Below are positions 1 to 7,536 of a DNA stretch of 64,000 bases, piece by piece. A program made the position numbers and the translations under genes. Origin of the DNA: DATKDF01 sp963752045 (lineage in GTDB: Bacteria > Acidobacteriota > Vicinamibacteria > Vicinamibacterales > SCN-69-37); the NCBI GenBank assembly GCA_963752045.1, contig CAVVWN010000011.1, positions 91,113 through 155,112 on the forward strand. Direction: 5' to 3'. Below the pieces are notes generated by a model. The model did no database searches and was not told the origin of the DNA. It was given only the letters and a program-made list of their open reading frames with translations. The first letter of the stretch is position 1; the number at the start of each line of letters is the position of its first letter.

Positions 1-546
1 ATCGCCTGGATTGCCGGCCTGACCACGCCGCTCTTCTCGCTCTTCGAGCACGCGTTCTCGGGCCGGGATCTGATTCTGGCCGGGGGCGGGCTGTTCCTGC
101 TCGCCAAGGCGACCTGGGAGATTCACGACAAGCTCGAGACCGACGAGGGCCACGCGTCCGGCCGCATCGCCGCCTCATTCGGAAGCGTCATCCTGCAGGT
201 GATGCTGCTCGACATGGTGTTCTCGCTCGATTCGGTAATCACGGCCGTCGGCATGGCCGAAGAGCTCTGGGTGATGATCACGGCCGTCGTGCTCGCGGTC
301 GTGGTCATGATGGCAGCCGCCGAGCCCATCAGCGAGTTCGTCGAGAAGCACCCGACCATCAAGATTCTGGCGTTGTCGTTCCTGCTGCTGATCGGCCTGT
401 CGCTCATGGCCGATGGCCTGGGCACGCACATTCCGAAGGGCTATATTTACTTCGCGATGGGCTTCTCGGTGTTCGTGGAAATGATCAACATCCGGGTGCG
501 CCGGAAAGCCGAGCCTGTGCACCTGCGGCGGCCGTACGAAACGTGA
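1..546 (+). CDS. TerC family integral membrane protein (5' partial)
   Basis: The reading frame is open from the first base, so the N-terminus lies outside the window. The visible 181 residues hold several hydrophobic helices and the TerC signature with acidic residues inside the membrane (DMVFSLDSVITAVGM, about residues 70-84 of the fragment), followed by two more helices and a basic C-terminal tail. TerC proteins are inner-membrane proteins linked to tellurite resistance and to metal (Mn) efflux or metalation of exported proteins; the substrate here cannot be told. The stop overlaps the GTG start of the next gene by three bases, which suggests co-transcription. Confidence 0.9.
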   Translation: MAWIAGLTTPLFSLFEHAFSGRDLILAGGGLFLLAKATWEIHDKLETDEGHASGRIAASFGSVILQVMLLDMVFSLDSVITAVGMAEELWVMITAVVLAVVVMMAAAEPISEFVEKHPTIKILALSFLLLIGLSLMADGLGTHIPKGYIYFAMGFSVFVEMINIRVRRKAEPVHLRRPYET

Positions 547-1487
547 GGCGTATGATGAAGAACCCGTTCAGGATGGCGCCCGTTGCGCTGCTGTTCGTCG
601 CTGGAGTGGCGGCGGCAGGCCCCGTGCTCCTCGCCCAGTCGGGCTATGTGCCTGAGCGCGTATTCGACAACGCGCGCGGGAGCTTCACGGACTTCGAGGC
701 GATGCTCGTCGACCTCACCGGTGCCGATGTCGTGTTCGTGGGCGAGCAGCACGACGACCCGAACACCCACCGGCTCGAGCTCGCGGTGCTCGAGGGGCTG
801 CTCCGGCGACGAGCCGAAGTGGTCCTTTCGCTCGAGATGTTCGAGCGCGATGTGCAGGAGTCGCTCGACCATTTCTCCATGGGGCACATGACAGAGGAGG
901 AGTTCCTCGCCTCGGCACGGCCGTGGCCGCGCTATCGCACCGACTACAAGCCGCTGGTCGACCTGTCGATGGCGCACGGGTGGCCGATCGTCGCGGCAAA
1001 CGTCCCACGCCGGCTGGCCTCAGAGGTGTCGAAGGCCGGTTTCGAGGCGCTCGAATCGACGTCGGATGATGACCGCCGCTGGTTTGCCGCCGATCGCGAA
1101 TGCCCGACCGACGACGACTACTACAGACGCTTTGTCGAGGCGATGGGCGAACACCCGGCCGGAGGCTCCGAGGCCGACGCGGCGACGGTCCGGGACCAGG
1201 CCCGCAACTTCTACTACTCGCAATGCCTCAAGGACGAGACCATGGCCGAGTCGATTGCCGGCGCCTATCGAGCGGCTGCCGTGGGCGAGCGCCGGCCGGT
1301 CGTCGTGCACTTCAACGGCGCCTTCCACAGCGACTTCGGGCTCGGCACCGCGGCCCGCGTGAAGCGCCGGCTGCCGGAGCGGCGCGTCGTCGTCATCACC
1401 ATGATGCCGGTCGAGGACATCGACGCGGCTATGCCCGAGCCCGACGATCGCCGGCGGGCCGACTACCTCGTCTACACGGTCCAGTAG
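543..1487 (+). CDS. ChaN-like (Tiki-superfamily) exported protein
   Basis: A 314-residue protein with an N-terminal signal peptide (hydrophobic stretch about residues 10-30). The ChaN/PF04187-type core starts with VFVGEQHDDPNTH (about residues 61-73) and ends with a conserved VHFNGAFHSDFG segment (about residues 258-269), the pattern of the haem-binding or protease-like Tiki fold. ChaN in Campylobacter is an iron-regulated haem-binding lipoprotein; no lipobox cysteine is evident here, so a periplasmic form is likely. GTG at 543 overlaps the terC stop; ATG at 552 or 555 are alternative starts with the same signal peptide. The exact role is not known. Confidence 0.8.
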   Translation: MRRMMKNPFRMAPVALLFVAGVAAAGPVLLAQSGYVPERVFDNARGSFTDFEAMLVDLTGADVVFVGEQHDDPNTHRLELAVLEGLLRRRAEVVLSLEMFERDVQESLDHFSMGHMTEEEFLASARPWPRYRTDYKPLVDLSMAHGWPIVAANVPRRLASEVSKAGFEALESTSDDDRRWFAADRECPTDDDYYRRFVEAMGEHPAGGSEADAATVRDQARNFYYSQCLKDETMAESIAGAYRAAAVGERRPVVVHFNGAFHSDFGLGTAARVKRRLPERRVVVITMMPVEDIDAAMPEPDDRRRADYLVYTVQ

Positions 1488-1539
1488 AGTCCGTCGGCCC
1501 GACCGCCCCGGGCGTCTGGACCCCGGCTCGGGCCCGAGT

Positions 1540-1569
1540 TTGACGCCGGCAACCTAACAGCGCTAGTTT
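1540..1569 (+). promoter_or_regulatory. candidate sigma-70 promoter of the padR-ADOP operon
   Basis: TTGACG at 1540-1545 and TAGTTT at 1564-1569 are spaced 18 bases apart, about 28 bases before the padR ATG. The region around the -10 carries an imperfect dyad (CTAACAGCGCTAG), where an autoregulating PadR could bind. Identified by eye only. Confidence 0.35.
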
Positions 1570-1596
1570 GCGTCTCAGCCACTGACGCGAACCGCG

Positions 1597-1956
1597 ATGC
1601 CTCGAGTCTCATTGGGCGAATTCGAACACCAGGTCCTCCTGGCCATCCTCCACCTCGGCGGTCGCGCCCACAGCGCGCCGATTGTCACCGAAATGGAATC
1701 CCGTGCAGGTCGCGCAGTGGCACCGGCCGCTGTCTACATCGCGCTTCGGCGGCTCGAAGCGCGCGGTCTCGTGCGGTCCGCCAAGACCGAACCCGGACGG
1801 AAGGAGGGCGGCCGGGGCCGGCGCACGTTCATCGTGACGCCGGCCGCGCTCGACAAGCTCCGTGAGTCCCGCCGGGCGTTCGAGGCTTTCTGGGCCGGAC
1901 TCGAGCCGCTTTTCCTGACGGCCACGTCGCCGCCACGGCCGGGGAAGAAGCGATGA
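1597..1956 (+). CDS. PadR family transcriptional regulator
   Basis: A 119-residue winged-helix protein. The N-terminal part (LGEFEHQVLLAILHLGG) is the PadR start; the recognition segment is AVAPAAVYIALRRLEARGLV (about residues 44-63) and the wing contains GRRTFIVTPAA. The stop overlaps the ADOP start by ATGA (1953-1956). This PadR + ADOP pair is a standard acidobacterial arrangement in which the regulator probably controls the permease operon. The ligand is unknown. Confidence 0.92.
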   Translation: MPRVSLGEFEHQVLLAILHLGGRAHSAPIVTEMESRAGRAVAPAAVYIALRRLEARGLVRSAKTEPGRKEGGRGRRTFIVTPAALDKLRESRRAFEAFWAGLEPLFLTATSPPRPGKKR

Positions 1957-4673
1957 CCGGACCGCGGCCGCCCAGGCTCGCCGCGCGACTGCTCACGGCA
2001 GCGGTGCCGGAGGCCCTTGCCGACGACATCCTCGCCACGCTGGAGGACCTGTACGCCGTCAGGGTGTTTCAGCGCGGCGCGTTCCGCGCCGACCTGTGGT
2101 TCTGGTTCCACGCCTGCTGGTTTCCGCTCCGGTTGTGGCTGGAGGGAGATCTCGTGACTGTATCGGCACCCACCGAAAGGACGTCCGTCATGCTCTCACT
2201 CCGACAGGATCTCGGCCACGCGCTCCGGATGTATCGCGCCCGGCCGGGCTTCACGCTGGCCGCCGTGCTGAGCCTCGCCATCGCGATCGGATTCAACACC
2301 GCGATCTTCTCGGTGGTCGACGGCGTGCTGCTGCGGCCGGCTCCGCTCGCGGACTTCGACCGGCTCGCCGTCGTCTGGGAGACGGATCGGATGACCGGCA
2401 CGCTGCGCGAGCCGGGTTCGGTGCCGGACTTCATCGACTACCGATCCACCGCGCAGTCGTTCGAGTCGCTGGGCGCGTTGATCGCGCATGAGGTGAACCT
2501 GACGATGCCCGACCGGGATCCGGAGCGGCTGGCCGGGCTGCTCGTGACCGCCGATCTGCTGCCGCTCGCCGGTATCCGGCCCGTGCTGGGCCGTCTCATC
2601 GACGAGGACGACGAACGTCTCGACCGGAAGGTCGTGGTAATCAGCGATTCGTTGTGGAGCCGGCTCTTCGCGCGCGACCCAGTGGTGCTGGAACGCACGA
2701 TCTCGCTCGACGAGAACGCCTTCGCCGTCGTGGGCGTCGTGCCGGACACGACCGACTTTGGCGTTCTGCAGGTCCTGTCGGCCGCAGCCTACGGGCGCGG
2801 GTTTGCCGATCGCGGCACGCGAACCCGCGTGGACATCTGGGCGCCGCTCGTGCCGAATCCGGAAGAGCTGCCGCGGTCGACCCATCCGGCACTGATGATT
2901 GGCAAGCTCGCGAGAGGCGTGTCGCCCGGCGAAGCCCAGCACGAGATGGCGCGCCTGGCTGCGGATCTCGAGGCGGCCTACCCGAACGACAACGACGGGC
3001 GCGGCGTCAATGTGGAACCGATGTCGGACGTGGTGTTCGGGCCGGTGAGGCCGGCCTTCATCGCGCTCCTCGGCGCCGTTGGCCTCGTGCTGCTCGTGGC
3101 CTGCGCCAACGTCGTGAACCTCCTGCTCGCGCAGGGCGAAGCGCGGCGGCGCGAGGTGGCTATTCGTACGGCGCTCGGGGCTGGCCGGCTGCGCCTCGCG
3201 CGCCAGTTCCTGGCGGAGACCATGCTGCTGACCCTCGCGGCCGGAAGCCTCGGCGTGCTCATGGCGTACGCCGGTCTTGGCTGGCTCGTCAGCCTCGGGC
3301 CGGCCGACGTACCGCGGCTGGCGGCTGCGACGATCGACCTGCGCGTGCTCGCGACCGCGCTCGGTGTCTCGATGCTCATTGGACTGACGTTCGGCATCGT
3401 GCCGACGCTGCAGGCTGGCCGGTCCGAGTCGGGTTCATCGCTCGCCCTCGACGCGACGCGCGGTTCGACCGGCGGACGGCGGCGGGCGCGCGCCCGAGCG
3501 GCGCTCGTCGTCGCGGAGCTTGGCTTGGCGGTGATGCTCGTCATCGGTGCCGGACTGCTCGTCAAGAGCTTCGTCCGGCTCCAAGCCGTCGACACCGGCT
3601 TCGACGCGCGCGGCATCGTGAAGGCCGAGTACCAGCTGCCCGCGACCCGGTACCCGGCGGATTTCGCCGTGTGGCCCGATTTCAGGGAGCAGCACGCGTT
3701 CACGCGCGACATCATCGAGCGTGCAGGTCGGCTGCCCGGCGTGCTGTCGGTCGCCGTGGCCGGTAACCACCCCCTCGATCCGGGTGCCACCAACTCCTTC
3801 AACGTGGTCGGCCGCGAGTCCGAGGCGCGGGAGTGGCCGGAGATTTCGGTGCGCCGGGTCACGACCGGCTACTTTGCCACGGTGGGGCTCGAACTGGTCG
3901 ACGGACGGCTGTTCACCGCGACCGACACGACCACGAGCGCGCCCGTCGTCGTGATCAACGAGGCGGCCCGGCAACGCTTCTTCAGGGACGAGAGCGGCGT
4001 CGGCCAGCAGATGAGATTCTGGGGCGCGACGCGTCGCATCGTCGGTGTCGTGGGCAACGAGAAGTTCCACGGACTGACGGCAGGCCCGCCCATCGCAGTC
4101 TACGCACCGCTCAGCCAGGCGCCGTCGGCCACCGGCGCCGGCGTCCTGCTGGTCCGGGCCGACGGCGATCCGTCGACCCTGCTCGCCGCCCTTCCGCGCG
4201 TCATCCGCGAGATCGACCCGATGCTCGCGGCGTTCGGCGTCGAGCAGCTCGACGACACGATGTCACGCTCGACCTCGGCGCGCCGGTTCACGATGACGCT
4301 GGTGCTGCTGTTCGCGCTCATGGCGCTCGGACTGGCCGCGCTCGGCGTGCACGGCGTGCTCAGCTACGCGGTGGCCCGGCGCACGCGCGAGATCGGCATC
4401 CGCATGGCGCTTGGTGCCCGTCCCGAACGCGTGCGGCGCCTGGTGGTGAGGCAGGCGTTGTTTCTGTCGGTAACCGGGCTGGTCCTCGGACTGGCCGGCG
4501 CGCTCGTGCTCTCGCGACTGTTCGCGTCACTGCTCTACGGCGTCGCACCCGACGACCCGTTCACCTACGCGCTTGTCGCGGTGATTCTGTTCGCCGTTGC
4601 CGGCCTGGCCAGCCTTCTGCCGGCACGGGCGGCTACACGCGTGGACCCGATCGCCGCGCTCCGGATGGAGTAG
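1953..4673 (+). CDS. ADOP-type ABC transporter permease with N-terminal prefix domain
   Basis: A 906-residue protein. Residues 1-75 form the 'permease prefix' region usually found when ADOP follows padR. After it come two MacB-type periplasmic core domains, each followed by FtsX-type membrane helices: first TM near residue 105 (LSLAIAIGFNTAIFSVVDG), three TMs near 370-495, one near 525, and the last three near 785-900. No ATPase domain is present, hence 'orphan permease'. MacB/FtsX relatives couple ATP hydrolysis to export or signalling across the envelope; the partner ATPase and cargo cannot be read from this locus. Translationally coupled to padR. Confidence 0.9.
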   Translation: MTGPRPPRLAARLLTAAVPEALADDILATLEDLYAVRVFQRGAFRADLWFWFHACWFPLRLWLEGDLVTVSAPTERTSVMLSLRQDLGHALRMYRARPGFTLAAVLSLAIAIGFNTAIFSVVDGVLLRPAPLADFDRLAVVWETDRMTGTLREPGSVPDFIDYRSTAQSFESLGALIAHEVNLTMPDRDPERLAGLLVTADLLPLAGIRPVLGRLIDEDDERLDRKVVVISDSLWSRLFARDPVVLERTISLDENAFAVVGVVPDTTDFGVLQVLSAAAYGRGFADRGTRTRVDIWAPLVPNPEELPRSTHPALMIGKLARGVSPGEAQHEMARLAADLEAAYPNDNDGRGVNVEPMSDVVFGPVRPAFIALLGAVGLVLLVACANVVNLLLAQGEARRREVAIRTALGAGRLRLARQFLAETMLLTLAAGSLGVLMAYAGLGWLVSLGPADVPRLAAATIDLRVLATALGVSMLIGLTFGIVPTLQAGRSESGSSLALDATRGSTGGRRRARARAALVVAELGLAVMLVIGAGLLVKSFVRLQAVDTGFDARGIVKAEYQLPATRYPADFAVWPDFREQHAFTRDIIERAGRLPGVLSVAVAGNHPLDPGATNSFNVVGRESEAREWPEISVRRVTTGYFATVGLELVDGRLFTATDTTTSAPVVVINEAARQRFFRDESGVGQQMRFWGATRRIVGVVGNEKFHGLTAGPPIAVYAPLSQAPSATGAGVLLVRADGDPSTLLAALPRVIREIDPMLAAFGVEQLDDTMSRSTSARRFTMTLVLLFALMALGLAALGVHGVLSYAVARRTREIGIRMALGARPERVRRLVVRQALFLSVTGLVLGLAGALVLSRLFASLLYGVAPDDPFTYALVAVILFAVAGLASLLPARAATRVDPIAALRME

Positions 4674-4691
4674 CGCTCCGCCCGTCAGACG

Positions 4692-6065
4692 TTACCGTCG
4701 TCCGAGCCTCCACGGCAGGTCCGCCACCGTGTAGGCCATCACGGCGATGGCGGCCGCATTGTCGGACATCTGCGTCGGCGTGATGCGGTCGATCGTATCG
4801 GCCGGCGTGTGGTGCACGAGGAAGTAGTCACCGTCGACGACGTGCGACATCATCGGGATGTTGGCGGCCGTGCCGGACGGGCCGATGTCGGCGCCGCCGC
4901 CCGAGGGCAGGATGGTCGATGCGCCGAGCCGGGCGACGAGGCCGGCGATGGTCGTCACGGTCTCCCGCGCCTCGTCCGGGCCGGTGAAGCCGAAGCCGGC
5001 CGGGTCGAAGACGCCGCCGTCCGATTCGAGGAGCAACACGTGCTGCCCGAGCTCGGCCATGTGGGCATCGCGATAGCCGGTGCCGCCGCGGCCGCCGTTC
5101 TCTTCGTTCGTGAAGAGGACCACGCGGACGGTCCGCCGAGGCCGGAGGCCGAGCGCCTTCATCAGGCGCACCGCCTCCCACGTCACGATGCAGCCGCCGG
5201 CGTCGTCGCTTGCGCCCGTGCCGGGATCCCACGAATCGAAGTGACAGCCGACGAGCACGATCTCGTCGGGCAGCTCCCGGCCGCGAAGCTCGCCGACCAC
5301 GTTGTGTGACAACGCGTCGGGCTCGAAGTGCGCGTCCATCTGCAGCCGGACGCGGATGGGCACGCCGCGATCCTGAAGACGCTGGAACCGGTTTGCGTCC
5401 TCGGCCGGGATGGCGGCCGAGGCAATGCGCGGCGCGCCGTCTTCATAGACCGTCGAGCCGGTGTGCGGCGTTCGCAGGCCGGTCGGCCCGACCGAACGGA
5501 GCAGCATCGCCACGGCGCCGGCCGCCGCCGCACGCGATGGCCCGTCGCGCCGGTAGACGACGGTCTGTCCGTAGCTGGTGAACGGCACGTTGAAGAGCAC
5601 GATGCGGCCGCGCGCGTCGGCCGCGCGGCGGTCGAGCTCGTCGAAGTCCTTCACCACGAGCACGTCGGCTTCGATCCCGCCGGCCGGCGTGCCGACGGAG
5701 TTGCCGAGGCCGAGGAGCGGCAGGGGCTGGCGCACCGGCTGGATGAGGTCGAGCGACTCGCGGCCCCGCACCCACTTCGGCACCATGACCGGTTCCTTGC
5801 GCACGTTCTCGAGCCCGTCGGCCGTCATCGTGCGCACGGCCCAGTCAATGGCCATCTCGAGGTTGTCCGATCCCGACAGGCGCGGCCCGTAGGTGTCGGT
5901 GAGCTCGGCCAGCCGGTTCCAGGCGAACGCGCTCGACTGCGACTCGGCAATCAGGCGGTCGGCGATCGGCCGGTAGGGAGCGAGCCAGTCAGGCTGACCC
6001 GATGCCACAAGCGACGCGCCGACGAGTGTCGCGCCAATCGCGATGAGACCAGACACACGTGACAT
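4692..6065 (-). CDS. exported M28 family metallopeptidase
   Basis: A 457-residue protein with a signal peptide. The start ATG at 6065 is chosen because GAGGAGGT lies just upstream; an upstream in-frame ATG at 6119 has no such site. The M28 zinc ligands are visible in order: HFDSWD, GASDDAGG, TNEENGG, ESDGG and a late VHHTPADT histidine. These co-catalytic zinc aminopeptidases cleave N-terminal residues from peptides in the periplasm or outside the cell. It has a PA-like insert region before the catalytic domain. Transcribed convergently with the ADOP gene. Confidence 0.92.
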   Translation of the reverse strand: MSRVSGLIAIGATLVGASLVASGQPDWLAPYRPIADRLIAESQSSAFAWNRLAELTDTYGPRLSGSDNLEMAIDWAVRTMTADGLENVRKEPVMVPKWVRGRESLDLIQPVRQPLPLLGLGNSVGTPAGGIEADVLVVKDFDELDRRAADARGRIVLFNVPFTSYGQTVVYRRDGPSRAAAAGAVAMLLRSVGPTGLRTPHTGSTVYEDGAPRIASAAIPAEDANRFQRLQDRGVPIRVRLQMDAHFEPDALSHNVVGELRGRELPDEIVLVGCHFDSWDPGTGASDDAGGCIVTWEAVRLMKALGLRPRRTVRVVLFTNEENGGRGGTGYRDAHMAELGQHVLLLESDGGVFDPAGFGFTGPDEARETVTTIAGLVARLGASTILPSGGGADIGPSGTAANIPMMSHVVDGDYFLVHHTPADTIDRITPTQMSDNAAAIAVMAYTVADLPWRLGRR

Positions 6066-6108
6066 CGACACCTCCTCAAATGTCCGCTTCCGACGGACCG
6101 CAAACAAC

Positions 6109-6380
6109 CATGGAGACATGGAGGTCGTGGAGCAGCCTCACCGGCGGTCACCGTGAGACCGACGGGTCCGCCCGCGCGTCGACGAGCCGCTCCATTGCGG
6201 CGTGTCGGGCGGCTCGTCGACGCGCGGGCTTCGCCCGCGCCACGGTGACCGCCGGCGCCTTCAGTCACGTACCATGACTCTGCACCGTGCACTGCCTCCC
6301 GAGAATCACCGACCACAACTCCACTCCCTCCACTGCCTCCATGGTGCCTGTTCCTTCTCCTCGATGTCCTCCATGGTGAT
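6109..6380. repeat. nested palindromic element with flanking GTGGAG / CTCCAC arrays, copy 1
   Basis: Fills the 319-base gap between two minus-strand genes. Outer arms 6141-6155 and 6241-6255 are perfect 15-base inverted repeats (CCGGCGGTCACCGTG and its complement). Inner arms 6171-6190 and 6209-6228 are perfect 20-base inverted repeats containing GTCGAC and GACGAGCCGC. To the left are CATGGAG/GTGGAG units (6109-6132); to the right are the complementary CTCCAC/CTCCATGGTG units (6316-6375). Copy 2 at 11.04-11.47 kb shares both arm motifs. No coding content is seen. Confidence 0.75.
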
Positions 6381-6384
6381 CCGT

Positions 6385-7449
6385 TCAGAGGGCTACACGG
6401 TGCCGACCTGAGTGGAGGTGGTTCATGGTCTGCACGGTGACGAGGATGGTGAAGTCCAGCTTCGTGCGCTCCTCCGGATATCTGAGGCGCAGCCCGAGCT
6501 CGTCTGCGCGCTGGATCATGTCTTCGATGACGCGGTCGATCGTGTACTGGTAGAGGCCGGTGAATTCGGCGACGAGCCGGCGTACGTCCCGGCGGATGCG
6601 GTGAATGAAACGCGAGGCCTTCGGATTGTGGGCGTACTCGGGACGATTGGAAAAGAGCCGTCGAAGGTCGCGGTCGGTGAAGTCCGGGTACTCGAGCCCG
6701 TAGTGCGCGCGCTTCTTCCGGTAGTGGCGGCCGAGCGTGGTGCGCAGCTGGCGCAGCGGCTCGACCGTCCGGCGCGTCGTCGTGCGCGGCGGCTGTCCGG
6801 CAATTTCGCGCATCAGGCCGTCCATGTATTCGAGCTTGCGAAGCGCGGTCGGCCAGTCGCGGTAGCGCTCGCGCCAGTCGACATCCGGCGTGAGCCACAC
6901 CGCGAAGGTCTCCGCGAAGTCTTCGTCCGGGTGGCTCTGGGCGTACCAGGAGTCGAGATGGACGACGAAGCTCTTCGAGTACGGCTTGGGCAGGTAGAAC
7001 TCGGGATACGGTGTCGACGGCCGTCCGAAGATGCGGATGCGCCTCCGCCGCCGGCGCAGCTCGTAGGCGTTGTCGAAGGCATGCCCGGCCTCGTGCCGGA
7101 GGATCTGCATGCACCACTCCTCGGTGCCGCCTTCGACCTCGAGCATCTGGGATTCTTCGAGCTTCATGAGCCGCGGATGAGCCAGGTAGAAGGGGATGGC
7201 CACGCCCGGCACGCCATCGGGCGTGAACCACTCGGCCGAGAGCCAGAAGTGGGGCTGGAAGGTGAGACCGCGCGCCGCGAGTTCGGCGTTCAGTTGGCTG
7301 ACGCGGGCCTCGAGCCAGCTGCCGTCGATCGACAAGCCGAGATCGCACAGGCGGACGTCGAGCAGATCCGCCTCCGGCAGGTCGGGCCAATCGGTGCGAT
7401 TGACCGGTTTCGAACGAGAGTGGATCGTGGTGCCGCTCGTGAGCGTCAT
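6385..7449 (-). CDS. putative zinc-binding metallopeptidase (HEAGH type)
   Basis: A 354-residue soluble protein without a signal peptide. Its clearest motif is RHEAGHAFDNAY (HExxH, about residues 117-128), followed about 50 residues later by EDFAETFAVW, whose glutamate is a plausible third zinc ligand. This order fits the 'putative zinc-binding metallopeptidase' group (Pfam Peptidase_Mx-like). The substrate is unknown. The N-terminal start is not supported by a strong ribosome site. It is divergent from the TonB-dependent receptor. Confidence 0.7.
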   Translation of the reverse strand: MTLTSGTTIHSRSKPVNRTDWPDLPEADLLDVRLCDLGLSIDGSWLEARVSQLNAELAARGLTFQPHFWLSAEWFTPDGVPGVAIPFYLAHPRLMKLEESQMLEVEGGTEEWCMQILRHEAGHAFDNAYELRRRRRRIRIFGRPSTPYPEFYLPKPYSKSFVVHLDSWYAQSHPDEDFAETFAVWLTPDVDWRERYRDWPTALRKLEYMDGLMREIAGQPPRTTTRRTVEPLRQLRTTLGRHYRKKRAHYGLEYPDFTDRDLRRLFSNRPEYAHNPKASRFIHRIRRDVRRLVAEFTGLYQYTIDRVIEDMIQRADELGLRLRYPEERTKLDFTILVTVQTMNHLHSGRHRVAL

Positions 7450-7536
7450 ATCCCCGCGAATCGTTTATGATAGGCGGCCATTGGCGGCATCACAACGCCC
7501 GGGTTCCTTTGAGGCAACGGCAGCGGGGAGGTCTCA

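Noticed and set aside
1..546. A gene starting at the internal ATG 199
   Set aside because: The frame is open to base 1 and reads TerC helices there, so 199 is not the true start.
7450..7536. Regulatory site in the divergent gap before the TonB receptor
   Set aside because: Only a weak TATGAT was seen without a good -35, so no promoter was called.
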